A DNA stretch of 64,000 nucleotides from JAMHWF01 sp035911095 (GTDB lineage: Bacteria; Pseudomonadota; Gammaproteobacteria; Burkholderiales; Burkholderiaceae_C): assembly GCA_035911095.1 (NCBI GenBank), contig JAMHWF010000071.1, positions 1-64,000 on the forward strand, given 5' to 3'. A program made the translations under genes and the position numbers. A model generated the notes under the pieces. It worked only from the letters and a program-made list of their open reading frames with translations. It made no database searches and was not told the DNA's origin. Every line of letters begins with the position of its first letter. Position 1 is the first letter of the stretch. Shown here one piece after another: positions 7,294 through 16,895 of the stretch.

Positions 7294-9416
7294 TCGGAAG
7301 ACAGCGCGACGACCGGATCGAGCCGCGCCGCCTTGCGCGCCGGCAACCAGCCGAAGACCAGCCCGGTGGCGAAGGCGCAGCCGAAGGCGAGCACCACCGG
7401 CGACATCGCGTAGACGATCGGCGTGCCCAGCGCCTCGATCACCGCGGCGACGACGAGGCCGATCGCGACGCCCACCGCGCCGCCGATCGCCGAGACCACC
7501 AGCGCCTCGATCAGGAACTGCTGCAGGATGTTGCGCGTGCGCGCGCCGGTCGCCATGCGGATGCCGATCTCGCGCGTGCGCTCGGTGACGCTGACCAGCA
7601 TGATGTTCATCACCCCGATGCCGCCGACCAGCAGCGAGATCGCCGCGATCGAGCCGAGCAGCACCGTCATCGTGTCCTGGGTCTCGGTCGCGGTCTCGAT
7701 CACCGAGGCCATGTTGCGGATCTGGAAGTCGACCACGCCGTGGCGCTCGGCCAGCAGCGATTCCACCGCGGCTTGCGTCTCGTCGATGCGCGAGACGTCG
7801 TCGACCGCCACCGTCACGTTGCGCAGGAAGCGCTGGCCCGACAGGCGCAACTGGCTCGTCTGGTAGGGCACGAGCACGACGTCGTCCTGGTCGGAGCCGG
7901 TCGGCGAGGCGCCGCGTTCGGACATCACGCCGACGACCTGGAAGATCAGGTTGTTGACCAGCACGTAGCGCCCGACCGGGTCGCTGCCGTCGGTGAAGAG
8001 CGCCTTCGCGACCGTGCGGCCGAGCACCGCGACGGTGGCGTAGCGCGCCTCGTCGTCGGCGGTGAAGAAGCTGCCGTGCGCGACCGGCCAGCGCCGGGCG
8101 GTCGGGAACTTCGACGAGGTGCCGAGCACGCTGCTCGAGTAGTCGGCGCCCTCGACGCGCAGGGTCACGCTGCTCGACTGCTCGGGCACCGCGGCGAGCA
8201 CGTTCGGCACCTCGCGGTCGATCGCGTGCACGTCAGCCAGCACCAGTGTCGCGGTGTTGGCGAAGCCGCGCTGGTTCGGCGCGCCGGGGCGCACCAGCAG
8301 CAGGTTCGGGCCCATCTGCGCGATGCGGTCGATCACCGCCTGGCGCGCGCCGTCGCCGATCGCCAGCATCGAGATCACCGAGGCGACGCCGATCACGATG
8401 CCGAGCAGGGTCAGGATCGAGCGGAACAGGTTGGCGCGCAGCGCGCGCAGCGCCGTCTTGGTCGCCTCGGCGAGCTCGGCGCCGTGCGATTCGCGGCCCG
8501 GCGGGCGCGGTGCCCAGGCGCGCCGCTCGGCGCCGCCGCGCGCATGCGGCGGCTGCGGGCCGGGGTCGGCGACGATGCGGCCGTCCTTGATCTCGATCAC
8601 CCGGTCGGCATGCTCGGCGACTTCGGCCGCGTGGGTGATCAGGATCACCGTGTGGCCCTGCGAGGCAAGTTCCTTCAGCAGCTCCATCACCTCGGCGCCG
8701 CTCTTGCTGTCGAGGGCGCCGGTCGGCTCGTCGGCAAGGATCACGCGGCCGCCGTTCATCAGCGCGCGCGCGATCGACACCCGCTGCTGCTGCCCGCCCG
8801 AGAGCTGGTTCGGCCGGTGGTGGCCGCGCTCGACCAGGCCCAGGCGGGCCAGCAGCTCGGCCGCGCGCGCGTGGCGCTCGGCGGTCGGGATGCCGGCATA
8901 GACGGCCGGCACCTCGACGTTCTCGGTCGCGGTGGCCGAGGCGATCAGGTGGTAGCTCTGGAAGACGAAGCCGAAGGCCTCGCGGCGGAGCATTGCCAGC
9001 TCGTCGCGGTCGAGCGCGCTGACGTCCTGGCCCATGAAGCGGTACTGGCCGCTGGTCGGCCGGTCGAGGCAGCCGAGCAGGTTCATCAGCGTCGACTTGC
9101 CCGAGCCCGAGGCGCCCATGATCGCGACCAGCTCGCCGGCGTGGATCCGGAGGTCGATGCCGTGCAGCACCTGCACCGCGAGCTCGCCGTTGCGGTAGGT
9201 CTTGGTGACGCCGCGCAGCTCGATCAGCGGCGCGCCGAGCGGCTCGGCGGCCGGGTCCGGCCGGGTCGCGGTGGTGGTCGAGGCCTCCGCCTTCGACGGG
9301 GCCTCGGCCTCCGACGGCGGCGCCTCGGCGGGCGCGGCCGGCCTGGCGCGGACCTTGGCGGTGAGCGGGTCGGTGCCGCCCAGGCCGCCGGCGCCTGCGT
9401 CGAGGCGGGCCGACAT
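7290..9416 (-). CDS. macB: MacB-type ABC exporter (ATPase-permease fusion)
   Basis: 708 residues: ATPase domain about 63-300 with Walker A GASGSGKST (101-109), signature LSGGQQQR and Walker B VILADEPTGALDS, then four membrane helices and a large periplasmic domain, ending in the FtsX-like permease block SLLVGGIGVMNIMLVSVTERTREIGIRMA. MacB pumps substrates from periplasm or inner-membrane leaflet through MacA and a TolC-like channel. The first 60 residues are an Ala/Pro/Glu-rich extension not usual in MacB. The frame is open far upstream, but the start at 9416 is chosen because it overlaps the macA stop (TGATG) and gives a MacB-sized protein. Confidence 0.95.
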   Translation of the reverse strand: MSARLDAGAGGLGGTDPLTAKVRARPAAPAEAPPSEAEAPSKAEASTTTATRPDPAAEPLGAPLIELRGVTKTYRNGELAVQVLHGIDLRIHAGELVAIMGASGSGKSTLMNLLGCLDRPTSGQYRFMGQDVSALDRDELAMLRREAFGFVFQSYHLIASATATENVEVPAVYAGIPTAERHARAAELLARLGLVERGHHRPNQLSGGQQQRVSIARALMNGGRVILADEPTGALDSKSGAEVMELLKELASQGHTVILITHAAEVAEHADRVIEIKDGRIVADPGPQPPHARGGAERRAWAPRPPGRESHGAELAEATKTALRALRANLFRSILTLLGIVIGVASVISMLAIGDGARQAVIDRIAQMGPNLLLVRPGAPNQRGFANTATLVLADVHAIDREVPNVLAAVPEQSSSVTLRVEGADYSSSVLGTSSKFPTARRWPVAHGSFFTADDEARYATVAVLGRTVAKALFTDGSDPVGRYVLVNNLIFQVVGVMSERGASPTGSDQDDVVLVPYQTSQLRLSGQRFLRNVTVAVDDVSRIDETQAAVESLLAERHGVVDFQIRNMASVIETATETQDTMTVLLGSIAAISLLVGGIGVMNIMLVSVTERTREIGIRMATGARTRNILQQFLIEALVVSAIGGAVGVAIGLVVAAVIEALGTPIVYAMSPVVLAFGCAFATGLVFGWLPARKAARLDPVVALSSE

Positions 9417-10987
9417 CAGCGGCCTCCCGGCGGCGGGCCGAAGCCGGGCGTGCCCGGTGGCTGCTGGCCGAGCACGCGCTGGTTGCCGGGCGAGGCGTTG
9501 CGCGCCGGCTCCGGCGCGCGCACGCCGGCGACGACGCGCTCGCCTTCCTGCAGCCCGGTCAGCACCTGCGCCTGCACCCGGTTGTTGACCCCGATCGTCA
9601 CCTCGCGCTCCTGCGTGCCGCTGCCGTCGGCGGCGATCAGCTTCACCGTCGCGTGGCGCGGTCCGCGCGCGCCCGTGGCATCGGTGCCCGCGCCGCCTTC
9701 GCCGCGCGCGGCACGTTCGGCGCGGCGCGCAGCCCGCAGGCGCTCGCGCTCGGCTTCGGACATCTGCTGCCAGGCCTCGCGGTCGAAGCGTGGCGGGGCA
9801 TTGCCGCCGGGGCCGGAAGCGGTGGCCGCGGGCCCGCCGGCGGCGGCCAGCCCGGCGCCGGGGCCGCCCGGGGAGGGCCGGTCCGCCGCCGTGCCCGCGG
9901 TCGCGGTGACGCCGGCACGGGCGACGGTGGCGTCGGCGCCCGGGCGACCGCTCGCGCCGTCGGGGCGCGGGACGGGCTGCAGCGTCAGCGCGGCCATCGG
10001 CACGACGAGCACGTCGCGCACCTCGGCGACGACGAAGAAGACCTGGGCCGTCATCTGCGGCATCAGGCTGCGGTTCTGGTTCGGCACCTCGAACAGCGCG
10101 TTGTAGAGCACCACGTTGTTGGTCACCGTCGGCGTCGGCTCGATCTTCTTCAGCGTGCCGGTCCAGCGCCGGCCCTGGCTGCCCAGCGTGGTGAAGTACA
10201 CCGGCATGCCCAGGCGCAGCCGGCTCACGTCCGCCTCCGACACCTGCGTCTGCACCTGCATCGTCGAGAGGTCGGCCACCCGCAGGATCGTCGGCGCGGA
10301 CTGGTTGGTGTTGAGCGTCTGGCCCTGGCGCGCGGTGATGCTGACGACGGTGCCGGTCATCGGTGCATAGATCTTCGTGTAGTTCAGGTTCGCCTCGTTG
10401 ACGCGCATCGTCGCCGCCAGCGAGGCCATCTGCGCCTTCAGCGAGTCGATCTGCGCGCGCGCGGCGCGCAGCGTGGTCTCGGCGTTCTGCAGCGTCTCGG
10501 CGGTGGTCGCGTCCTCGGCCATCAGGTTCTTCTGGCGCTGCCAGTCGCGCTGGGCCTTGACCAGCGCCACCTCGCGCTCGACCAGCTGGGCCTGCAGCGC
10601 GCGCAGCTCGGCGCGGCTCGCCTCGACGCGCGCGGCCGCCTGCTCGGCGTCGATCTCGGCCAGCAGGTCGCCCTCGTTGACCTCGCTGCCGACCTCGACG
10701 TGGATCTTCTTCAGCTGGCCGCTGATCTGCGCGCCGACGTCGACGTAGTCGCGCGGCTGCAGCGAGCCGGTGGCGCTGACCAGGTCCTCGATGTCGCCGC
10801 GCTGCACGGCGGCGGCGATCCAGAGCTCCGGCGCCGGGCGCGACAGGCGCCAGAGGTGCCAGCCATAGGCGGCGCCGGCGCCGAGCAGGACCAGTGCGGC
10901 CAACCCGGTGGCGAGGCGCCGGCGCCTGCGGCGCGCGCGCTCCGCCGCCGGGGCGGGAGACGTGGGGTGCGGGTGGGCGTTGGGCAT
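9416..10987 (-). CDS. macA: MacA-type periplasmic adaptor (membrane fusion protein)
   Basis: 523 residues. After an Arg-rich cytoplasmic stretch comes one membrane anchor (LATGLAALVLLGAGAAYGWHLW), then the lipoyl/hairpin domain (LQPRDYVDVGAQISGQLKKI and a coiled coil through about 170) and beta-barrel domains (MTGTVVSITARQGQTLNT). A Pro/Gly/Ala-rich and then Arg/Glu-rich low-complexity insert of about 90 residues precedes the last domain. It bridges MacB and the outer-membrane factor. ATG 10987 is preferred over an upstream ATG at 11062 because AAGGA lies just before it. The gene is divergent from the sensor kinase, which may control it. Confidence 0.94.
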   Translation of the reverse strand: MPNAHPHPTSPAPAAERARRRRRRLATGLAALVLLGAGAAYGWHLWRLSRPAPELWIAAAVQRGDIEDLVSATGSLQPRDYVDVGAQISGQLKKIHVEVGSEVNEGDLLAEIDAEQAAARVEASRAELRALQAQLVEREVALVKAQRDWQRQKNLMAEDATTAETLQNAETTLRAARAQIDSLKAQMASLAATMRVNEANLNYTKIYAPMTGTVVSITARQGQTLNTNQSAPTILRVADLSTMQVQTQVSEADVSRLRLGMPVYFTTLGSQGRRWTGTLKKIEPTPTVTNNVVLYNALFEVPNQNRSLMPQMTAQVFFVVAEVRDVLVVPMAALTLQPVPRPDGASGRPGADATVARAGVTATAGTAADRPSPGGPGAGLAAAGGPAATASGPGGNAPPRFDREAWQQMSEAERERLRAARRAERAARGEGGAGTDATGARGPRHATVKLIAADGSGTQEREVTIGVNNRVQAQVLTGLQEGERVVAGVRAPEPARNASPGNQRVLGQQPPGTPGFGPPPGGR

Positions 10988-11139
10988 GTCTGTCCTTGTC
11001 GGGGCCGGAGCGTGCACGAGGACTGAGGAAGGATTGCGAAAGGGGCCGGCCCGGGCGTCCACAAAGCTTGACGAATTGCGCGCTAGTGTCCGGCTTGGGC
11101 ATCGTTGCCCGAGCCGCCTGCGAACCGACCCGACGATCG

Positions 11140-13089
11140 ATGACCGCGGAGAACTCGCCTTCGTTCCTTCATCCTGCGCGCGCGCCGGATGAAGTGTCGG
11201 GGCTCGTGCCGGATGCCACGGCTGGCTCCGCGCCGATGCCCGCGCCGCCCGGCGGCAGCGCCGTGGGCGCGACCGGCCTGGTCGCGCGCTGGCGGCGTCG
11301 CCTCGACACGCTGCGCGTCAAGCTCTTCCTCGCGATCGCCGGCGCCAACGTGGTGCTGGTGATGGCGGCCTACCTGGTCTACGGCTGGAGCTTCGACCAG
11401 GGCCTGGTCGAGTACCTCAACCGCGCCGACGAGACGCGGCTGGTGCCGCTGATCAACCGCCTGGCCCAGGGTTGGCGCGACGAGGGCGGCTGGCGCTGGG
11501 TCGCCGACGACCGGCACCGCTGGAACGACCTGCTGCGCGATTCGGGCCTGGCGCGCCCGCCACGGCGCGAGCCGGACGGGCCGCCCGCGGCGTCGGTGGC
11601 CTCCGCTCGCGACGCGGCCGAGAGGGGGGTCGCAGCGACCCCGCCTGCGACGGCAGCGGCCGAAGCCCCGGCAGCGACGCCCGCAAGCGGCGACGCGCCG
11701 GCCGCGTTCTCCACGGCGCCCGGGCCGGTCGGCGCGGGGCCGAGGGGCGGTGGAGGCGCCGACGCCGAGCCGCACCGCGGCGCGCGCCCCGCCGGTGCGG
11801 AGGCGACCGAGGCGTCGCCGCAGCTGCCGCCGCCACTGACGATCGACCCCCGCCTGCTGCTGCTCGACGCCGAGCATGCGGTGCTGATCGGCAACCCCGA
11901 GCGCGTCGCGCAGGCGGTGCTGAAGCCGATCGCCGTCGACGGCGCGACGGTCGGCTACCTCGGCTACCTGCCGCGGCTGCAGGTCCTCGAATCGCTCGAG
12001 CGCGTCTTCGCGGTGCAGCAGAACCGGCGCTTCGCGGCGATCGCGATCGGCCTGCTGGCCGCGGTGCTGCTCAACGCCGCGCTGATCGCGGCCTGGCTCG
12101 GCCGGCGCCTGGCGCCGCTGCGCGAGGGCGCGACCGCGCTCGCGCGCGGCGACTACGCGATGCGCCTGCCCGCGGCCGGCCACGACGAGGTCGCCCAGCT
12201 CGCCGCCGACTTCAACCGCATGGCCGAGGCGCTGGAGACCGCGCAGCGCCAGCGCCAGCGCTGGATCGCCGACATCGCGCACGAGCTGCGCACGCCGCTG
12301 GCCACGCTGCGCGCCGAGATCGAGGCCCTGCAGGACGGCGTGCGCCCGCTCAGCCAGGCGGGCGTCGCCTCGCTCGGGCAGGAGGTGGGCCGCCTCTCGC
12401 GCCTGGTCGAGGACTTGCGCCTGCTGTCGCTGTCGGACCTCGGCGCCCTCACCGTGCGCCGCGAGCCGGTCGACCTCGCCGAGCTGGTCGAGGACGACCT
12501 CCGCGAGCTGATCGGCGGCGATCGCGCCGCGGCCCGCCCAGAGGCGAGCGCCAGCGGCCTCGCGCTGCGGCTCGACCTGCGCCCGGGGGTCGTCGTCGAC
12601 GCCGACGCCGACCGCCTCGCGCAGGTCTTCGGCAACCTGCTGCAGAACACGCTGCGCTACACCGAGGCGCCGGCGCGCCTGGCGGTGACACTGCGCGCCG
12701 AGGGCGAGGCCGCGCACCTTGTCTGGGAGGACTCGGCGCCCGGCGTGGCGGAGGCCGACCTGCCCCGCCTGACCGACCGCCTGTTCCGCGTCGACGGCTC
12801 GCGCGCCCGGGCCAGCGGCGGCTCCGGGCTCGGGCTGGCGATCGTCAAGGCGATCGTCGAGGTGCACGGCGGGCGGCTGGCGGCTTCAGCGAGCCCGCTC
12901 GGCGGCCTGCGCTGGGACCTGTGGCTGCCGCTGGCCGGGGCGCCGGCCCTCACGACGCCCCCCGCGTCAGCTGCCGCATCGGGCGCAGCGGCCGAACCGC
13001 CGCAGGCCGCGTCGTCGGGTGACTTCGGCGTCGCCGCCTCCCCTTCGGGGCCCGCCGCGCGCGCCGCCGCGCTCGACCGCCATGACTGA
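11140..13089 (+). CDS. Sensor histidine kinase, BaeS-like
   Basis: 649 residues: membrane helix near 61-82 (VKLFLAIAGANVVLVMAAYLV), periplasmic sensor region, second helix (FAAIAIGLLAAVLLNAALIAAWL), HAMP, HisKA with phospho-acceptor His381 (ADIAHELRTPLATL) and HATPase_c (NLLQNTLRYTE, GGSGLGLAIVK). The periplasmic part holds an Ala/Pro/Gly-rich low-complexity insert of about 90 residues absent from BaeS. The response regulator start overlaps its last 8 nt, so the pair is translationally coupled. It is divergent from macAB-omf across 152 bp, suggesting control of that exporter in response to envelope stress; this is inference. Confidence 0.93.
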   Translation: MTAENSPSFLHPARAPDEVSGLVPDATAGSAPMPAPPGGSAVGATGLVARWRRRLDTLRVKLFLAIAGANVVLVMAAYLVYGWSFDQGLVEYLNRADETRLVPLINRLAQGWRDEGGWRWVADDRHRWNDLLRDSGLARPPRREPDGPPAASVASARDAAERGVAATPPATAAAEAPAATPASGDAPAAFSTAPGPVGAGPRGGGGADAEPHRGARPAGAEATEASPQLPPPLTIDPRLLLLDAEHAVLIGNPERVAQAVLKPIAVDGATVGYLGYLPRLQVLESLERVFAVQQNRRFAAIAIGLLAAVLLNAALIAAWLGRRLAPLREGATALARGDYAMRLPAAGHDEVAQLAADFNRMAEALETAQRQRQRWIADIAHELRTPLATLRAEIEALQDGVRPLSQAGVASLGQEVGRLSRLVEDLRLLSLSDLGALTVRREPVDLAELVEDDLRELIGGDRAAARPEASASGLALRLDLRPGVVVDADADRLAQVFGNLLQNTLRYTEAPARLAVTLRAEGEAAHLVWEDSAPGVAEADLPRLTDRLFRVDGSRARASGGSGLGLAIVKAIVEVHGGRLAASASPLGGLRWDLWLPLAGAPALTTPPASAAASGAAAEPPQAASSGDFGVAASPSGPAARAAALDRHD

Positions 13090-13777
13090 ACGCATCCTGA
13101 TCGTCGAGGACGAGGACAAGATCGCCGCGGTGCTGCGCGACTACCTGGTGAAGGAAGGCTACGAAACGCACCGCCTCGCGCGTGGCGACGAGGTCGAGCC
13201 CTGGGTGCGCGAGCATGGCGCCGACCTGGTGCTGCTCGACCTGATGCTGCCGGGGCGCAACGGGCTCGAGGTGTGCAAGGCGCTGCGCGTCTGCAGCGAC
13301 ACCGCGATCGTGATGGTCACCGCCCGCGTCGAGGAGATCGACCGCCTGCTCGGCCTGGAGCTCGGCGCCGACGACTACATCTGCAAGCCCTTCAGCCCGC
13401 GCGAGGTGGTGGCGCGGGTCAAGGCGGTGCTGCGTCGGGGGCGGGGGCGGGCCGCTGCCGGCGGTGCGGCGCCGGGCGCCACGCCGGGCGGCGGCCTGCA
13501 TCTCGACGCCGAGCGCTGGTCGGCGACGCTCGACGGCCGCGACCTCGGCCTCACCGCGGTCGAGTTCAAGCTGCTCGAGGTGCTGGTGCGCCAGCCGGGG
13601 CGCATCTACTCGCGCGAGCAGCTGATGGACGCGATGTACCGCGACGAGCGCATCGTCGCCGACCGCACCGTCGACAGCCACGTCAAGAAGCTGCGCCGCA
13701 AGCTCGATGACGCCGCGCCGGGACGCGAGCTGATCCACTCGGTCTACGGGGTCGGCTACAAGTACGAGCCGGGCTGA
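13082..13777 (+). CDS. Response regulator, OmpR/BaeR-like
   Basis: 231 residues with an N-terminal receiver domain (acidic pocket E9-D10, phospho-acceptor Asp53 in LLDLMLPG, Thr80, Lys102) and a C-terminal winged-helix DNA-binding domain (YSREQLMDAMYRDERIVADRTVDSHVKKLR). A Gly/Ala linker joins them. It is the partner of the upstream histidine kinase, overlapping it by 8 nt. BaeR-type regulators activate multidrug exporters, which fits the divergent MacAB-type genes. ATG 13082 is used because an upstream in-frame ATG would add only low-complexity residues inside the kinase gene. Confidence 0.95.
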   Translation: MTERILIVEDEDKIAAVLRDYLVKEGYETHRLARGDEVEPWVREHGADLVLLDLMLPGRNGLEVCKALRVCSDTAIVMVTARVEEIDRLLGLELGADDYICKPFSPREVVARVKAVLRRGRGRAAAGGAAPGATPGGGLHLDAERWSATLDGRDLGLTAVEFKLLEVLVRQPGRIYSREQLMDAMYRDERIVADRTVDSHVKKLRRKLDDAAPGRELIHSVYGVGYKYEPG

Positions 13778-13838
13778 GTGCCGCGGCGGGCTGCGGGCGG
13801 CGACCACCCGATGCCCTTCGCCAGCACCGCCGCCGCGC

Positions 13839-14462
13839 TCAACCGAACCAGGTCGCGAACGCCTGCCCGATCGCGCCCGGCTCGAAGACCGCGACGAAGG
13901 CGAGGCCCGCGAGCGCCCCCGCGACGTGGGCGTCGTGGTTGATGCGCCCGATGCGCGAGCGCCCGGCGAGCACGCTGTAGGCGAGGTAGCCGACGGCGAA
14001 CAGCGGCGCCGGGATCGGGGCGGGGATCGGCAGGATGAACAGCGAGGAGCCGGGGAAGACGACGATCGACGCGAACAGCACCGCCAGGATCGCGCCGGAG
14101 GCGCCGAGGCTCGAGTAGTTGGGCTGGCGCCGGTGCAGCCACCAGGTCGCGAGGCTGCTGGCCAGCAGGCCCGCCGCGTAGAGGGCGACGAAGTGCGGCG
14201 TGCCCAGATGCCGCTCGAGCCCGAAGGCGAAGGCGTAGAAGGTGAAGCTGTTGAACGCCAGGTGCGGCAGGTCCGCGTGCACGAAACCGCTGGTGACCAG
14301 CGTCGCCCAGTCGCCGCGTGCGACGAGGCGGTGCGGCCGCAGCACGCAGCGCTCGATGATCGAGGGCCACTGGTAGAGCCCGAGCAGGCTCACGACGAGG
14401 GTGACGGCGAGGATCAGCGTCGAGGCCGGGGCGTCGGCGGCGAGCGGGGAGAGGACATCCAT
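13839..14462 (-). CDS. Rhomboid family intramembrane serine protease
   Basis: 207-residue polytopic membrane protein with six hydrophobic segments. The catalytic Ser lies in GASGA (Ser122) and the catalytic His in NHDAHVAGALAG (His179), the rhomboid Ser-His dyad. The conserved SGFVHADLPHLAFNS block in the second segment is also present. It cleaves membrane-anchored substrates within the bilayer; the substrate is not known. It is convergent with the response regulator gene and has no obvious operon partner. Confidence 0.93.
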   Translation of the reverse strand: MDVLSPLAADAPASTLILAVTLVVSLLGLYQWPSIIERCVLRPHRLVARGDWATLVTSGFVHADLPHLAFNSFTFYAFAFGLERHLGTPHFVALYAAGLLASSLATWWLHRRQPNYSSLGASGAILAVLFASIVVFPGSSLFILPIPAPIPAPLFAVGYLAYSVLAGRSRIGRINHDAHVAGALAGLAFVAVFEPGAIGQAFATWFG

Positions 14463-14583
14463 CGGCGCATCGTCGCAGACACGTGGGCCGTCGCGCCCGC
14501 GCCGCGCCTCAGCGGTGCTCGGCGGTCCCGCTCAGTGACCGCGCTCAGTGGCGGCGCTTGGTGGCCGCGCTCATTGGGCGGGG

Positions 14584-15519
14584 TCAGCGACGCCGGGCCA
14601 GCGCTTCGGCCAGTGCCAGCGCCTGCCGACCGTAGCCGCCGCCGAAGAGCAGCGCATGGTTCAGCAGGTGGTAGAGCTGGTACAGGCCGCGCCGCCGCAC
14701 ATAGCCCGCGGGCGAGCCGATCGCGTCGCCGGCCGTGGCGCGGTAGGCGGGCCAGAACCCCGGCGGCGGCGCGCCGAAGAGTTCCATCATCGCCAGCTCC
14801 GCCTCGGGGTCGGAAACCGAGACCGCCGGGTCGTAGACCACCGGCGTGCCGTCGGCCAGGGCGCTCCAGTTGCCGCTCCAGAGGTCGCCGTGGATCAGGC
14901 TGGCGCGCGGCCGGTGGCCGTCGTCGAAGAAGCCGGGCAGCGCCTCGACGACGCGCTGCATGGCCGCGGTCAATGCCGCCGGTGCGCCGACGGCGGCGAG
15001 GCGCTCGGCCAGCGCGCCGAGGCGGGCGTCCGAGACGAAGTCGATCCAGCCGGCGAGCCCGCCCACGGCGCTCCAGCCGTTGGGCTGCGGCGTCGCGCCG
15101 AGCCAGTTGTCGCGCGTCCAGCCGAAGCGGCCGTCGCCGGCCGCGGGTGCGGCCAGGTGCAGCGCAGCGAGGGCGCCGCCCAGGCGCTCGCCCAGGTCGC
15201 GCCGCGGGCGCGGGTCGAGCGGCAGCCACTCCATCGCCAGCAGCGCGCAGTCGATGGTGGCGTCGCTGGCGCAGGCGGCGACCGCCGGGATCCGCACCGT
15301 GCCCGTCGCCGCCAGCGCGGCAAGGCCGTCGGCCTCGGCTTCGAGCACCGGTGCCTGCGCGAGCGGGGTGGACTTGACGAAGAGCTGCGTCGCCGCCCCT
15401 GCCGCAGGCTCGCGCCGCGCCTGCCAGGTCGCGCAGAAGGCGCTCGCGCCCAGCGCCCGCAGCGTCCAGCTGCCGCCGAGGCAACGGGACAGCAGGTGGC
15501 GCAGCGGGGCATCGTCCAT
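14584..15519 (-). CDS. Fructosamine kinase family protein
   Basis: 311 residues with an APH/choline-kinase-like fold. Diagnostic segments are EAEADGLAALAATGTVRIPAV, the catalytic loop LIHGDLWSGNW (HGDLWxGN) and the metal-binding VVYDPAVSVSDPEAELAMMELFG. Fructosamine-3-kinase relatives phosphorylate ketoamine adducts on glycated proteins and so take part in deglycation; the bacterial physiological substrate is unsettled. The reading frame is open further upstream, but the ATG at 15519 starts the family homology (MDDAPLRHLLSRCLG). It is divergent from tgt, about 100 bp away. Confidence 0.92.
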   Translation of the reverse strand: MDDAPLRHLLSRCLGGSWTLRALGASAFCATWQARREPAAGAATQLFVKSTPLAQAPVLEAEADGLAALAATGTVRIPAVAACASDATIDCALLAMEWLPLDPRPRRDLGERLGGALAALHLAAPAAGDGRFGWTRDNWLGATPQPNGWSAVGGLAGWIDFVSDARLGALAERLAAVGAPAALTAAMQRVVEALPGFFDDGHRPRASLIHGDLWSGNWSALADGTPVVYDPAVSVSDPEAELAMMELFGAPPPGFWPAYRATAGDAIGSPAGYVRRRGLYQLYHLLNHALLFGGGYGRQALALAEALARRR

Positions 15520-15620
15520 CGGCTCGTCCAGGTCCTCGCTCCGGGTGACGTCGGCTGCCGATGATGCGCGACGGCCCGCGCCGGGCGGCCCCGCGCGGCG
15601 AGGCCGGAGAATCGCGTCCC

Positions 15621-16820
15621 ATGCTCGACTTCCAGCTGCTCTCCACCGAAGGCCTGGCCCGCCGCGGCCGCCTCGCACTCAACCATGGCGTCGTCGAGAC
15701 GCCGACCTTCATGCCCGTCGGCACCTACGGCACGGTCAAGGGCGTGACGCCCGCCGCGCTGGAGGCGATGGGTGCGCAGATCATCCTCGGCAACACCTTC
15801 CACCTCTGGATGCGCCCGGGGCTCGACGTGATGTCGGCCCTCGGCGGTTTGCACCGCTTCGAGACCTGGCGCCGGCCGATCCTGACCGACAGCGGCGGCT
15901 TCCAGGTCTGGTCGCTCGGCGCGATGCGCAAGATCAGCGAGGAGGGCGTCAGGTTCGCGTCGCCGGTCAACGGCGACAAGCTGTTCCTCACGCCCGAGGT
16001 CTCGATGCAGATCCAGACCGTGCTGGGCAGCGACATCGTGATGCAGTTCGACGAGTGCACGCCCTACGAGACCATGGGCGTCGTCACCAGCGAGCGCGAC
16101 GCGCAGACCTCGATGGAGCTGTCGCTGCGCTGGGCGAAGCGATGCCGGGTGGAGTTCGAGCGGCTCGGCAACCCGAATGCGCTGTTCGGCATTGTCCAGG
16201 GGGGCATGTACGAGCCGCTGCGCGAGGCCTCGGCGGCGGCGCTCGCCGAGATGGACCTGCCCGGCTATGCGGTGGGCGGCGTCAGCGTCGGCGAGCCCAA
16301 GGCCGAGATGCTGAAGATCATGGCCCACACGCCGCACCGGCTGCCGGCGCACAAGCCGCGCTACCTGATGGGTGTCGGCACGCCGGAAGACCTGGTCGAG
16401 GGCGTGGCCTGCGGGGTCGACCTCTTCGACTGCGTGATGCCGACGCGCAACGCGCGCAACGGCCATTTGTTCACCCGCTACGGCGACCTGCGCATCCGCA
16501 ATGCCCGCTACAAGGCCGACCCGCGGCCGATCGACGAGACCTGCGGCTGCTATGCCTGTGCCGGGAGCAGTGCGTTCGGTGCTGAGTCCTCAGCGACCGG
16601 CGAGGCACTGGCGCCCGCCGGCGGCGGTGAGGGCGGCTTCAGCCGCGCTTACCTGCATCACCTGGACCGCTGCGGCGAGATGCTCGGCCCGATGCTGGCG
16701 ACGATCCACAACCTGCACTACTACCTGAACCTGATGCGCGAGGTGCGTGCGGCGCTCGACGCTGGCCGCTACGACGACTTCCGGCGCCAGTTCGCGGCGG
16801 ATCGGGCCAGGGGCATCTGA
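15621..16820 (+). CDS. tgt: tRNA-guanine transglycosylase (queuosine pathway)
   Basis: 399 residues; most bacterial enzymes are about 375. Tgt swaps guanine-34 of GU(N) anticodon tRNAs for preQ1 in queuosine synthesis. Visible are the DSGGFQVWSL motif (Asp90), GGVSVGEPK and the nucleophile Asp270 in DLFDCVMPTRNARNG. The zinc site CxCxxC (CGCYAC) is present, but about 26 Ser/Ala/Gly-rich residues are inserted between it and the FSRAYLHHLDRCGE block that carries the fourth ligand. ATG 15621 gives the normal N-terminus. It stands alone, divergent from the kinase-like gene. Confidence 0.96.
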   Translation: MLDFQLLSTEGLARRGRLALNHGVVETPTFMPVGTYGTVKGVTPAALEAMGAQIILGNTFHLWMRPGLDVMSALGGLHRFETWRRPILTDSGGFQVWSLGAMRKISEEGVRFASPVNGDKLFLTPEVSMQIQTVLGSDIVMQFDECTPYETMGVVTSERDAQTSMELSLRWAKRCRVEFERLGNPNALFGIVQGGMYEPLREASAAALAEMDLPGYAVGGVSVGEPKAEMLKIMAHTPHRLPAHKPRYLMGVGTPEDLVEGVACGVDLFDCVMPTRNARNGHLFTRYGDLRIRNARYKADPRPIDETCGCYACAGSSAFGAESSATGEALAPAGGGEGGFSRAYLHHLDRCGEMLGPMLATIHNLHYYLNLMREVRAALDAGRYDDFRRQFAADRARGI

Positions 16821-16895
16821 GCGCCGGGGCCTTCGCGGCGCCGGCAGCACAGCGTTCGAGTGCGCGCGGCGCCATGCCCGCCGCTGGGGGACGAG

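Noticed and set aside
7290..11102. A 1270-residue open frame covering macB and macA
   Set aside because: The upstream half is an antiphase reading of macA; real MacB begins at 9416, where it overlaps the macA stop.
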